A stretch of DNA of 64,000 bases, taken from Mycolicibacterium nivoides (GTDB taxonomy: Bacteria; Actinomycetota; Actinomycetes; Mycobacteriales; Mycobacteriaceae). The notes below the pieces were generated by a model. The model did no database searches and was not told where the DNA came from. It was given only the letters and a program-made list of their open reading frames with translations. Shown here one piece after another: positions 8,349 through 17,556 of this stretch. Position 1 is the stretch's first letter, and each line of letters opens with the position of its first letter. The stretch is taken from assembly GCF_003855255.1 (NCBI RefSeq), contig NZ_CP034072.1:5233605-5297604 (forward strand), in the 5' to 3' direction. The position numbers were made by a program, and so were the translations under genes.

Positions 8349-9161
8349 ATGACCTACGAGCTACCGGCGTCCAAGGGCCCTGTACGGGATGTCCTGGTCC
8401 AGGGCGGTTACGTGCTCGGCTTCTCGGTGCAGGCGCTCGTCAGCGTCGTCACCGCGGTGGTCAGCCGGCGCCTGGTGCTCGACGAGGTCGTCAACCAGAC
8501 CCTGTTCATCGGCCGGGTGTGCACCGGACCGGCCCTGCTGCTGATGATGCCCATCGGCGTGTTCATCGCGGTGTCGGTCGGTGAGCTGGCCGGACGCATC
8601 GGGGCCGGGGGCTACTCGGGAGCAGTGGTGGCCTTCATCATCGTCGGCCAGGCCGCGGCCCTGGTGTGCGCGTTGATGATGGCCGGCGTGGCCGGTTCGG
8701 CGATCTGCACCGACCTGGGATCACGCACCATCCGCGAGGAGATCGATGCGATGGAGGTCATGGGCCTGGACGTGATCGAGCGTCTCGTTGCACCCCGCCT
8801 GGTCGCCGCCGTCATCGTGGCACTGGCCCTGTGCTCGATCGTCACCTTCGGCGGCGTGGTGGCCTGCTACCTCTACCACATCAGCGTGCAGCACCTGCCC
8901 GCCGGAACGTTCCTGGCTACCTTCAGTCAGTACGGACAGGTGTCGGATTTCGTTATGGCACTGATCAAGTCGGCAGTGTTCGGGCTGACAGCGACCCTGG
9001 TCGCCACCTTCAAGGGCCTGCACACCAAGGGCGGGGCCGGCGGTGTGGCCAACGCGGTGAACGAGGCCGTGGTGCTGGCCTTCGCCCTCGTCTTCATCCT
9101 CAACACCACAATGTCGGCGCTGTATACCGTGGTGGTTCCGGCCGTGGGCAGTTACCGGTGA
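8349..9161 (+). CDS. MlaE/YrbE family ABC transporter permease, YrbEA subunit of an mce system
   Basis: 270-residue inner-membrane permease with five to six hydrophobic helices, the MlaE-type core of an Mce lipid importer. The conserved family segment around TDLGSRTIREEIDAMEVMGLD (EExDA coupling motif) is in the middle, and the last helix follows NAVNEAVVLAFALVF. First gene of the operon. The stop overlaps the next gene's start (GTGA). The ATP-binding partner (MceG) is encoded elsewhere in mycobacteria and is absent here. Confidence 0.93.
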   Translation: MTYELPASKGPVRDVLVQGGYVLGFSVQALVSVVTAVVSRRLVLDEVVNQTLFIGRVCTGPALLLMMPIGVFIAVSVGELAGRIGAGGYSGAVVAFIIVGQAAALVCALMMAGVAGSAICTDLGSRTIREEIDAMEVMGLDVIERLVAPRLVAAVIVALALCSIVTFGGVVACYLYHISVQHLPAGTFLATFSQYGQVSDFVMALIKSAVFGLTATLVATFKGLHTKGGAGGVANAVNEAVVLAFALVFILNTTMSALYTVVVPAVGSYR

Positions 9162-10015
9162 CCGCTATCACCAGCAGCGCTGCCCTGCACCGGATTTCGC
9201 GGCCCGCCGTCGCCGGGTACGACGCACTCGCCGTCGCCGGCCAGCACGTGACGTTCTACGCCAAGGTCCTGGGGTCCCTGCCCTACGCCCTGGTGCGCTA
9301 CCGCAAACACACCCTGGGGCAGATCGGCGAGGTCACCTTCGGCACCAGCTCGCTGCTGTCCGGCGGCGGAACCATCGGCATCGTGTTCGCCATGTCGCTG
9401 GCCGCGGCCATGATGCTGGGCGTCGAGACCCAGCGCGGCCTGGACCTGGTCGGGATGAACACGCTCTCGGGCATGCTCGCCGCGATCGCCAACACCCGCG
9501 AACTGGCGCCCGTGGTGGTCGCAATCGCGTTGGCCGCCAAGGTCGGAACGGGATTCACCGCCCAGATCGGGGCCATGCGGATCTCCGACGAGATCGACGC
9601 ACTCGACGCCATGGCGCTGCGCTCGATCCCCTATCTGGTCGGCACCCGCGTGCTGGCCTCGGTGGTCTGCGTCATCCCGATCTACATGATCGGACTGCTG
9701 GCCAGCTACCTGTCCACCCGCACCGTGGTGGTGATCTTCAACGGCGCCTCCCCCGGCACCTACGACTACTTCTTCCACCTGGCCCTCGGCCCGAGAGACC
9801 TGCTCTACTCCGGGATCAAGGCCATCGTCTTCGCGATCGTGGTCGCGCTGGTGCACTGCACCTACGGCTACTTCGCCTCGGGCGGTCCCGCCGGGGTGGG
9901 GCAGGCCGCGGGCCGCGCGCTGCGCACCGCGATCCTCGCGGTCGGCATCCTCGACGTGCTGCTGACCTTCGCGCTGTGGGGCCTGGTCCCCGAGATCCCC
10001 GGGATGGGAATGTGA
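9158..10015 (+). CDS. MlaE/YrbE family ABC transporter permease, YrbEB subunit
   Basis: 285-residue second permease of the mce transporter. It begins at a GTG that overlaps the YrbEA stop by four bases. The EExDA-like segment reads MRISDEIDALDAMALRSI, and VGTGFTAQIGAMRI precedes it. Several long hydrophobic helices fill the C-terminal half. It pairs with YrbEA to form the membrane channel that receives lipid from the Mce proteins. Translationally coupled to both neighbours. Confidence 0.93.
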   Translation: MTAITSSAALHRISRPAVAGYDALAVAGQHVTFYAKVLGSLPYALVRYRKHTLGQIGEVTFGTSSLLSGGGTIGIVFAMSLAAAMMLGVETQRGLDLVGMNTLSGMLAAIANTRELAPVVVAIALAAKVGTGFTAQIGAMRISDEIDALDAMALRSIPYLVGTRVLASVVCVIPIYMIGLLASYLSTRTVVVIFNGASPGTYDYFFHLALGPRDLLYSGIKAIVFAIVVALVHCTYGYFASGGPAGVGQAAGRALRTAILAVGILDVLLTFALWGLVPEIPGMGM

Positions 10016-11439
10016 AGCGCCTCAGACGATTCGGCAGACGCCGCAGGTCTTCGGAACCCAGCCGGGCGAAACTGGCCCTGCGCGGCCTGGCCGCGGCCGC
10101 CGTGGCGATGGCCGTGGCATCCGTGCTGGTGGCCCGGGCCTCGGGACATCTCGAACGCAGCGCCGACGTCTTCGTGGGGGTGCCGGTGTCGGCCGGGCTG
10201 ATCACCGGCGGATCCCCGGTCCGCTACCACGGTGTCAATGTCGGGCGCATCGCCGACATCGAGTCGGGCACCCGCACGTCCCGGGTCCGGCTGGCGATCG
10301 AACCCGACAGCCTGGGCATCATCCCGTCCTCGGCGGTCGCGCGGATCGTGCCCCGCACCTTCTTCGGCGACATCTATCTGCAACTCGTCGACCCGCAAGG
10401 CAACCGGTCGGCCACAGGGCTGAAGCCGGGAGACACCGTGGCCATCGATGACAGCCCCGACGCGATGGCGCTCTACGACGTGTTCACCAAGATCGTCGAA
10501 CTGTTCTCGCAGATCAAACCCGAACGCATGCAGACCGCCCTCACCGCGATCAGCCAGTCCCTGCGCAACCGCGGCACCGAGCTGGGCACCACGATCGACA
10601 ACCTGAGCGCCAGCGCACAGGTGCTCACGCCGTCGCTGGTGCGATTCCTCGACACCACACCTCAGTTCCGGGATGTGATGGCCTCGCTGAACACCGCGAC
10701 CCCCGACATCATCTCGACGCTGTCGGCGGCGACCTCGGTGTCCAACCGGATGGTCGACGACCAGAAGAAGTTCGCCTCGGCCATCGACGGTTTCGCCCGG
10801 TTCTCCTCGGTGCTCACCTCGTTCATGTCCGATCACCGCGAGCAGCTGATCACCGTGGTCGACTCGGCCGGGAAGATCATGGCGACCACGGCCGCCCAGC
10901 CCCTGGGGCTGGTCGACACCCTGGCCGGCGCACAGTCGTTCGGTGAGGCCGGCGCCAAGGTGTTCGCGACGGGCAAGTTCAACATCACCGCCGTGGCGAC
11001 CTTCGCCGGGCCGATGCCGTACTCGCTTCAGGACTGTCCGGTCTACGGGAACACCCAGGGCGCCCGCTGCGCCGAATCCGCACCGTCGGGTGAGGTGCCG
11101 GATCAGGCCGGGGACGTGCTGGCCCGCCCGGCCGCCGACCTGCCCGTCACGCCGTTCACCGCCCCGGCCCCGCACCTGCCCACGAATTCGTTCCTGCCGC
11201 CCGGGCCCGGGCTGCCACAGTCGGCGCCGATCCCCACGGAACCGCTTCCGGCCGAGGCGGTCCCATCCTCAGCCGCCCCGGCCTCCGCCGTCGTCGACGC
11301 CGACCGCCAGGCCCATGCCCTGGCGGTCCTGCAGGACGAACTGGTTCCCCCGGCCGGCGCCCCCTCGACCCAACCGAACATCGCCACGGTGCTCATGCTG
11401 GGCCCGCTCGTGCGCGGCACGGAGGTGCAGGTCTCATGA
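10012..11439 (+). CDS. MCE family protein, MceA
   Basis: 475 residues: one N-terminal membrane helix (about 20-42), an MCE/MlaD domain with the signature VRYHGVNVGRI, a long helical region that in this family forms part of the periplasmic lipid tunnel, and a Pro/Ala-rich tail of about 110 residues. Two Cys pairs around DCPVYG and ARCAE may form a disulfide. The GTG chosen overlaps the YrbEB stop by GTGA. An upstream start at 9976 would lie inside YrbEB and is not needed. Subunit A of the hexameric Mce assembly that shuttles lipids from the outer envelope to YrbE. Confidence 0.92.
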   Translation: MKRLRRFGRRRRSSEPSRAKLALRGLAAAAVAMAVASVLVARASGHLERSADVFVGVPVSAGLITGGSPVRYHGVNVGRIADIESGTRTSRVRLAIEPDSLGIIPSSAVARIVPRTFFGDIYLQLVDPQGNRSATGLKPGDTVAIDDSPDAMALYDVFTKIVELFSQIKPERMQTALTAISQSLRNRGTELGTTIDNLSASAQVLTPSLVRFLDTTPQFRDVMASLNTATPDIISTLSAATSVSNRMVDDQKKFASAIDGFARFSSVLTSFMSDHREQLITVVDSAGKIMATTAAQPLGLVDTLAGAQSFGEAGAKVFATGKFNITAVATFAGPMPYSLQDCPVYGNTQGARCAESAPSGEVPDQAGDVLARPAADLPVTPFTAPAPHLPTNSFLPPGPGLPQSAPIPTEPLPAEAVPSSAAPASAVVDADRQAHALAVLQDELVPPAGAPSTQPNIATVLMLGPLVRGTEVQVS

Positions 11440-12488
11440 ACCGCAACGGTCGGTGGCAGTCGTGGGCCAAGCTGGGTGCCTTCGGCACGGCCGGGATGCT
11501 CAGCGCGGTGCTGGTGATCAACACCCTGTCGGTGCCGGTGCGCGGTAGCACCGTCACCTACCAGGCGCAGTTCACCAGCGTCGAGGGTCTCAACGTCGGA
11601 AACCCGGTGACCATGAACGGTATTCGGATCGGCCGGGTGGATTCGATCCGGTTCGCCCCCAACGCCGACGGCACCAGCCGGGCCGACGTCGACATCGAGG
11701 TCAACTCCGACTTCACCCTGACGGGCAACGTCACCGCGGCAGTGCGCTACGGCGACATGCTCGGCGCCCGCTATGTCGCCCTGTCCGACCCGGGCGGCGC
11801 CATCATGGACGTCTCCACCGACGAACCACCGGCCAGGCTGGCTGCCGGCGGCGTCATCCCCCTGGCCCAGACCTCGCCGGCGGTGGATCTGACCGCATTG
11901 CTCAACGGGTTCAAGCCGCTTTTCGACGCGCTGGCCCCCGAGCAGGTCAACACCCTCACGCGGGGATTCGTCGAGACCTTCAGCGGCCAGGCGCAGACCC
12001 TGACGACGCTGCTCACCCAGATCGCCGCCATGACATCGAGTTTGACCAACAACGCGGACATCTTCACCCAGCTGATCGACAACATGTCGGCACTCATGCG
12101 CACCATGAACACCCGTCAGCCGCAACTGGAGCAGATGCTGCACGGGCTCAACCGGCTCAGCGCCGCGGTGACCTCCGGTGACCGGCAGTTCGAGACGCTC
12201 ATCGACCAGGGCAACGCCGTGCTGGCCACTCTGGCCAACACGGTCAACAACTCCAGCGCCGCCTACGGAGACACCATCACCAATCTCAACTCCATGCTGC
12301 AGACCTGGCAGCCCAACACCGAGCAGTTCACCACTCTGTTGGCCCGGCTGCCGGAGTTCGGCGACGCGATCAACCGGACCTCCAGCTACGGCGGGTTCGT
12401 CAGCCTTTACCTGTGCAACTTCACCCTCAAGATTCGCAGCCACGAAGCCAACATCTTCGGCAGCAGACATTCCGAGGTGTGTTTGTAG
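11436..12488 (+). CDS. MCE family protein, MceB
   Basis: 350-residue substrate-binding subunit. One signal-anchor helix (residues 10-30), the MCE domain signature VTMNGIRIGRV and a long amphipathic helical region with repeated N/Q-rich heptads (LTQIAAMTSSLTNNADIF). It starts with an ATGA overlap to MceA, so expression is coupled. Length and domain order match MceB proteins. Exported, and anchored on the periplasmic side as part of the heteromeric lipid tunnel. Confidence 0.92.
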   Translation: MNRNGRWQSWAKLGAFGTAGMLSAVLVINTLSVPVRGSTVTYQAQFTSVEGLNVGNPVTMNGIRIGRVDSIRFAPNADGTSRADVDIEVNSDFTLTGNVTAAVRYGDMLGARYVALSDPGGAIMDVSTDEPPARLAAGGVIPLAQTSPAVDLTALLNGFKPLFDALAPEQVNTLTRGFVETFSGQAQTLTTLLTQIAAMTSSLTNNADIFTQLIDNMSALMRTMNTRQPQLEQMLHGLNRLSAAVTSGDRQFETLIDQGNAVLATLANTVNNSSAAYGDTITNLNSMLQTWQPNTEQFTTLLARLPEFGDAINRTSSYGGFVSLYLCNFTLKIRSHEANIFGSRHSEVCL

Positions 12489-13544
12489 ATGTTTCTCGTC
12501 AAACTGATCGACCTCTTCGTCGGCGCGGTGATCTTCCTCTTCGTGAAGGATCAGCGCAAGCACAACCCGTCAATCCCCTTGGCACTGGGCATGATCGGCA
12601 CCATCACCCTGGTCGCCATCATGGTCGTGTCGATCGGGATTCCCCGCACGGTCTACCACGTGCGGACCAACGCCTATATCGCCGAGCTGGCCAATGCCAG
12701 CGGACTGTCCGGCGGCGACCCGGTGTATATCGCCGGGGTGCCCGCCGGGCGGGTGGAGGACGTCGCGCTGGCCGGCGACCGAGTTCGCATCGGCTTCCGG
12801 CTGGACAAGGCCCAGGCGCTCGGGAACCGCACCACGGTCACCGTGCGGCTGCGGACCGTGCTGGGCAAGCGGTTCCTCGACGTGATGCCGGCGGGAACCG
12901 TCAACGGACTGGACTCCAACGTGATTCCGTTGTCGCGCACCACGGTTCCCTACAGCCTCGACGAGGTGGGGCGTAAGGCCGCCGACACCGCCGAGCACGT
13001 CGACCAGCAGCCGTTGACGGCGATGATGAACACCCTGGCCGAGACGATGCCGGGCAACAGCACCGAGCTCGGCCAGGCACTGGCCGGGATCAGCGCGGCC
13101 AGTTCGGCGTTCGCCGACAACGGCGACAAGATCGACGAGATCCTGCGGATCAGCCGGTCCATGACCGAAATGCTGTCCCACCAGACGGATTCACTGGCCG
13201 ACACCGCGGCCAACGCGCAGTACATCGTTTCTTCACTGGCGGCGCGCCGTCAGGCACTGACGGACATCGTTCACAATCTGACCGCGATCATGCGGCACCT
13301 GGCCGCGATCTACACCGAGAAGCAGGCAGATTTCGGCAGTTTGATCGCCGGCCTCACCGTGGTCACCGGAACCTTGAAAGCCAACGTGGACAAGATCGAC
13401 CAGACCCTGCAGAAGATGCCCCCGGCGATCCGCGCGGTCACCAACGCCACCGGCAACGGCAACTGGGCCGACGTCAACTCACCGTCCGTGGTGATGCCCG
13501 ACAACCTGTTGTGCTTTCTCAACGTTCAGCGGGAGTGCCGATGA
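12489..13544 (+). CDS. MCE family protein, MceC
   Basis: 351 residues with an N-terminal anchor helix (34-52), an MCE signature VYIAGVPAGRV and helical C-terminal region. The ATG directly follows the MceB TAG with no intervening base. A C-terminal segment NSPSVVMPDNLLCFLNVQ is typical of MceC. Third Mce subunit, structural role in the lipid-transfer tunnel. Confidence 0.92.
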   Translation: MFLVKLIDLFVGAVIFLFVKDQRKHNPSIPLALGMIGTITLVAIMVVSIGIPRTVYHVRTNAYIAELANASGLSGGDPVYIAGVPAGRVEDVALAGDRVRIGFRLDKAQALGNRTTVTVRLRTVLGKRFLDVMPAGTVNGLDSNVIPLSRTTVPYSLDEVGRKAADTAEHVDQQPLTAMMNTLAETMPGNSTELGQALAGISAASSAFADNGDKIDEILRISRSMTEMLSHQTDSLADTAANAQYIVSSLAARRQALTDIVHNLTAIMRHLAAIYTEKQADFGSLIAGLTVVTGTLKANVDKIDQTLQKMPPAIRAVTNATGNGNWADVNSPSVVMPDNLLCFLNVQRECR

Positions 13545-14644
13545 CTAGACGGGTCGCCTTCGCGCTCATCATCACCCTCGTCGTGGGCGCCGGTGGCTGG
13601 TACGTGTTCGGCCGCACCGACCGGGCCCGGACCGTGCACGCCGACTTCGGCTACATCAACGGCATCTACCCGGGCAGCAAGGTCACCGTGCTCGGGGTAC
13701 CGGTGGGACGCGTCACCGCGGTGACGCCGCAGGGCACCACGGTGCGGGTCACCATGACACTGCCCGACGACGTCGTGCTGCCCGCCGAACCGGACGCCTA
13801 CGTGGTGAGCCCCGCACTGATCAGCGACCGCAGCGTCGAACTCGGCCCGGCCTACAGCGGAACCGGGCCCACCCTGACCGACGGGCATGTGATCGGAGCC
13901 GACCACAGCCATTCCCCGATCACCTTCGACAGCATGCTCGGCAGCCTGAGCACGCTCACCTCGGCCATCGGCCCGCAACAGGGCGACATCGGTGCCGTGC
14001 TGACCCGCGGCGCCGAGCAGTGGCACGACCAGGGCAAGCTGTTCAACTCCGCGATGCGCAACCTCAGTGCCGCCAGCGGCGTGCTCGGGGCGCGGGCCGA
14101 GGACATCGGAGCGGTGGTGGACAACCTCAGCACGCTGATGGCCGCGTTCAACCAGCGCCAGGTCTCGCTGAACCAGATGGTCGACGAACTCGGTCAGGTC
14201 GGCGGCAGCTGGGCCGACGCCAATGTCGACATCGCCCAGCCCATGGCCGATCTCAAGGTCGTACTCGATCAGGTCGACACCTTTGTCGCCCAGCACGGTG
14301 ACGAGCTGGGCACCATCGCGGCCAACCTGAACGCCGTCGGCGACGTGCTGACCGCCAAGCAGCCGCAGCTGGCCGAATTCATGGACCTGGTACCGCTGAT
14401 GATGCAGAACCTGTCCAACACCGTCGGCCAGGACCGGCGCGGCCGGATCCGGCTGAACGTGTCCACGGTGCTCACCCAGTTCGCCGCGGCCCAGAACTTC
14501 TGCGACCGCAACATGCTGCCGATGTGCGTGGGCGCCGGGATCACCAACCCGATCTCCTACCCGATCAGCCGGTCGGACCCGCTGGGCATCGTCACCGCGG
14601 TCACCGGCAACACCCCGCCGCCGAACCCGAAGTACCCGAGGTGA
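13541..14644 (+). CDS. MCE family protein, MceD
   Basis: 367 residues. The ATG at 13541 overlaps the MceC stop (ATGA). An in-frame TTG 30 bases earlier is less likely. Anchor helix at residues 6-22, the MCE signature VTVLGVPVGRV and a long coiled helical region, then a C-terminal domain with paired cysteines (NFCDRNMLPMC) that may form a disulfide. The tail is rich in proline. Fourth Mce subunit. Confidence 0.92.
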   Translation: MTRRVAFALIITLVVGAGGWYVFGRTDRARTVHADFGYINGIYPGSKVTVLGVPVGRVTAVTPQGTTVRVTMTLPDDVVLPAEPDAYVVSPALISDRSVELGPAYSGTGPTLTDGHVIGADHSHSPITFDSMLGSLSTLTSAIGPQQGDIGAVLTRGAEQWHDQGKLFNSAMRNLSAASGVLGARAEDIGAVVDNLSTLMAAFNQRQVSLNQMVDELGQVGGSWADANVDIAQPMADLKVVLDQVDTFVAQHGDELGTIAANLNAVGDVLTAKQPQLAEFMDLVPLMMQNLSNTVGQDRRGRIRLNVSTVLTQFAAAQNFCDRNMLPMCVGAGITNPISYPISRSDPLGIVTAVTGNTPPPNPKYPR

Positions 14645-14650
14645 ACGGTC

Positions 14651-15706
14651 ATGTCTAGATCCCTGGCTCGCCTCTCGACCGGCTGTGCGGTGATCGTGGC
14701 CGCCGCAGGCGTATGGGCATTGAGCGATGTCGGAATTCAGGATCTTCCCCTGGGCCGCACCTCCCCCACCGACACCATGGCCGTCACGGTGGTGCTGCCG
14801 ACCGCCGACGGCATCACCATCGGCGCCGACGTCCGCAACGGGCAGAAGGTGGTGGGCCGGGTCAGCGGGATGAACCTGGCCGCCTCGGGAGCCTCGGTGC
14901 AGCTGAGCCTGGCCGACGCAGACGGCCTCGACTCCGGGACCGTCGCCAGCGTGGAACTCCCCTCGGCCCTTGGCAATCCGTTCGTCCGGCTCAGCAGCGC
15001 ACAGCTGGCACCCCAGCGTGCGCTGCGCGACGGCGACGTGATCCCGCCCAGCCACACCGAGCTCGGACCGCAGATCGAAAGTGCGCTGGCCACCTTCGGG
15101 GCGCTGTTGTCCCGCAGCGGTGTCGACCAGCTCGCCACCATCGTCACCGAATTGGACAAGGCGTTCGGGGGCCGGGCCGACAAGGTACGCGGGCTGATCG
15201 ACTCGATGTCGCTGCTGGCGGCCAAGGCCTCCGAGCACCAGGGCGAGTTCGATCAGGCGATGAGCCTGGCCGCCAACATCACCGGCCAGTTCGACCACGA
15301 GCAGAAGACCGTGACCGGCTACCTGGACGCGGTGCCCAAGGTGGTGGCGATGCTCGATGTGCAGCGAGCCAAGCTGCAGACGCTGTTCTCCTCGACCACC
15401 GCACTGGCCGCCACGGCCAACAACGTGCTGTCGTCGACCGACCTGAACGCCATGGTGACCGACGCGGGCACCGTCGTCGGCATGATGGGCACCTTCAACG
15501 ACCGGCTCGGCGGGATGCTCACCGCGATGAACACCTTCCTGGAGAAGTTCGGTGACTCGGTCCACGGCGACTACCTGATGTTCGATGGCGCCCTGGACAT
15601 TCCGGGCACCATCGACAAACTGCTGACCGGAGGGTTGATCGTCAACGGCACCCCGATCACCGGGGACGTGGCCCTGGAGGGGTTCTTGTCGGGAGGTCTG
15701 AATTGA
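14651..15706 (+). CDS. MCE family protein, MceE (without a lipobox)
   Basis: 351 residues with a signal-anchor helix and MCE domain. In most mce operons MceE is a lipoprotein. Here the only N-terminal cysteine (STGC, Cys12) lies before the hydrophobic core and not after it, so lipidation is unlikely. The MCE signature is degenerate (VRNGQKVVGRV). The segment GIQDLPLGR before the MCE domain is like the conserved MceE xLPLP motif. The gene starts six bases after MceD and its stop is overlapped by the TTG of MceF. Confidence 0.9.
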   Translation: MSRSLARLSTGCAVIVAAAGVWALSDVGIQDLPLGRTSPTDTMAVTVVLPTADGITIGADVRNGQKVVGRVSGMNLAASGASVQLSLADADGLDSGTVASVELPSALGNPFVRLSSAQLAPQRALRDGDVIPPSHTELGPQIESALATFGALLSRSGVDQLATIVTELDKAFGGRADKVRGLIDSMSLLAAKASEHQGEFDQAMSLAANITGQFDHEQKTVTGYLDAVPKVVAMLDVQRAKLQTLFSSTTALAATANNVLSSTDLNAMVTDAGTVVGMMGTFNDRLGGMLTAMNTFLEKFGDSVHGDYLMFDGALDIPGTIDKLLTGGLIVNGTPITGDVALEGFLSGGLN

Positions 15707-16926
15707 GACGCCTGGTAGTGGTTCAGCTGGCGATCTTCGCGGCGATCGCCACGATCGTCATCCCATTCGGAATCCGCTATGTGGCGGGGCCGCAAGGCTT
15801 CCGGACTCCGATGACCCTGACCGCGACGATGACCGACGCGTTCGGCCTGACCGCGGGGACCAGTGTCACCGTGCGCGGCGTGCAGGTCGGCACGGTCGAC
15901 GACGTGTGGCTGACCCCCGACGGGACCGCGATGGTGCGGCTCGCGATCGACCCGGACACCCGGATCCCGCGCGACGCGATCCTGACCGTCGGGATGGGCA
16001 CAGCGGCGGGCATTCAGAGCGTCGACATCATGCCGCAATCCGACGCCGGGCCGTACCTGGCCTCCGGGGACACCATCGCCGCACCGGCCGACCGGCAACC
16101 GATCCAGATGGACCGCATCATGGGCGACACCGCGCAACTGGTGAAAGGCATTGACACCCGGGCGGTTCAGTCGGTCGGAACGGAACTGTCGAACGCGTTC
16201 GACGGGCTGGGCCCCGATCTCGCCATGCTGATCGACAACGCGTCGGACATGTCCACCCGCATCCACAACCAGACCGGTCAGCTGCAGCCTCTCATCGACG
16301 GCACAGCGGAACTGGTCACCACCATGGCCGGCCAGGGCGATCCCTTCGTGCGCGGCATGGGCGCCAGCGCACAGCTGGCCAATCAGCTGGACGGCAGCGG
16401 CCCGGCGTTCCTGTACATGACCGACCGCTCGCCGGCTGCGCTGAGTTCCCTTCAGCGGGTTCTGGACACCTATCAGGGCACGTTCGGCGCCACCCTGGCC
16501 AACCTGGCCACCGTCACCCCGATCATCGGGGACCGCACCGACTCACTGCAGACGGGGCTCGCGACGATCCCCAAGGGCCTGCAGGATCTGACCTCCATCG
16601 TGAAGTTGGACGCCACCGGCCAGACCCGCGCCGACTTCTCGTTGATCGCCACCCAGGGGCCGGTGTGCAACTACGACGTCGACCGCCGGGCCATCGGCGA
16701 TGTCAGCGCGAAAGAACCCAACCTGGTCATGTATTGCCCGCCCGCACCCGACATGCTGATGCGGGGCGCGGTCAACGCACCCCGACCCAACGATCTCGGC
16801 CTGCAGAACTCCCAGACCCCTGGGTATCCGATCGGGCCCGAGGTGGTCAACGACCCGGTCAAGATCCCGACCCTGGCCCAGCTGGCCTACAAATGGCGCA
16901 GCATCCTGAAAGGTGGCCCGCAGTGA
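15703..16926 (+). CDS. MCE family protein, MceF
   Basis: 407 residues. It starts at a TTG overlapping the MceE stop (TTGA). Anchor helix at residues 6-24, MCE signature VTVRGVQVGTV and a long helical segment. The C-terminal region has two cysteines (GPVCNYDV and MYCPP). Last of the six Mce subunits. Confidence 0.92.
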   Translation: MRRLVVVQLAIFAAIATIVIPFGIRYVAGPQGFRTPMTLTATMTDAFGLTAGTSVTVRGVQVGTVDDVWLTPDGTAMVRLAIDPDTRIPRDAILTVGMGTAAGIQSVDIMPQSDAGPYLASGDTIAAPADRQPIQMDRIMGDTAQLVKGIDTRAVQSVGTELSNAFDGLGPDLAMLIDNASDMSTRIHNQTGQLQPLIDGTAELVTTMAGQGDPFVRGMGASAQLANQLDGSGPAFLYMTDRSPAALSSLQRVLDTYQGTFGATLANLATVTPIIGDRTDSLQTGLATIPKGLQDLTSIVKLDATGQTRADFSLIATQGPVCNYDVDRRAIGDVSAKEPNLVMYCPPAPDMLMRGAVNAPRPNDLGLQNSQTPGYPIGPEVVNDPVKIPTLAQLAYKWRSILKGGPQ

Positions 16927-17525
16927 GCAATTCCGACGATGACTCCGTCGACGACCACGGTGAATCGGTGCTGACGTTGGAGGATCCCGCAGAAGACACA
17001 GCAAACGACGTCGAGCCCGAGCCTGACGAAACCGTCACGGCCGGCCGGCTCAGGCGCCGCCTCGTGGCGGGACTTCTCGCACTGGGGGCCGTCGCCGCCA
17101 CGGCCGCGTTGGTGGTCTTGTCGATCAGTGAGTACCACCACCGCCAGGACGAATCGCTGCGCGCCGGGGCCGTGCAGACGTCGCGCGACTATCTGGTGGC
17201 CATGGCCGCGTTCGACTACCAGAAGATGGACGCCAACCGCGAGCACATCGTCGCCAACTCCACGCCTGGGTTCGCGGCCAAGTACGACGAGATGGTCAAG
17301 GCGCTTCGCGACATCGTGGTGACCAGCAAGGGCGTCGCGACCGCCACGGCCGATCACGTCGTCGTCGACTCGCTCGACGGCGACACCGCGACGGTCGTCG
17401 CGTTCGTCGACCAACACGTCACCAATGTGACTGCACCACAGGGCAGTAATCAGAAGTACCGGATGGTGGTCAAGCTCGTGCGCAGCGGCGACCGCTGGAT
17501 CGTCGACGACGTGCAGACCGTGTAA
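16923..17525 (+). CDS. Mce-associated membrane protein (Mas)
   Basis: 200 residues. It begins at a GTG overlapping the MceF stop (GTGA). An acidic cytoplasmic N-terminus of about 45 residues (many Asp/Glu) precedes a single membrane helix (about 47-66), then an extracytoplasmic SnoaL/NTF2-like fold ending in GDRWIVDDVQTV. Mas proteins follow mce genes in mycobacteria and stabilise the transporter or its assembly; the exact role of this one is unknown. Confidence 0.85.
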   Translation: MSNSDDDSVDDHGESVLTLEDPAEDTANDVEPEPDETVTAGRLRRRLVAGLLALGAVAATAALVVLSISEYHHRQDESLRAGAVQTSRDYLVAMAAFDYQKMDANREHIVANSTPGFAAKYDEMVKALRDIVVTSKGVATATADHVVVDSLDGDTATVVAFVDQHVTNVTAPQGSNQKYRMVVKLVRSGDRWIVDDVQTV

Positions 17526-17556
17526 CCCCGCCGTTTCACCCCCCGAGAGGAGCCCC

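Noticed and set aside
11103..12563. 486-codon minus-strand open frame over mceA-mceB
   Set aside because: Same type of shadow: composition (GGDxGEQ, HRR runs) is that of the codon-complement, not a protein.
14651..14710. Lipobox STGC in MceE
   Set aside because: The cysteine precedes the hydrophobic core, so signal peptidase II could not use it.
13526..15565. 679-codon open frame on the minus strand over mceD-mceE
   Set aside because: Antisense shadow of GC-rich coding DNA. It is rich in Gly/His/Arg/Val with no domain, while the plus strand has clear Mce signatures and overlapping stops and starts.
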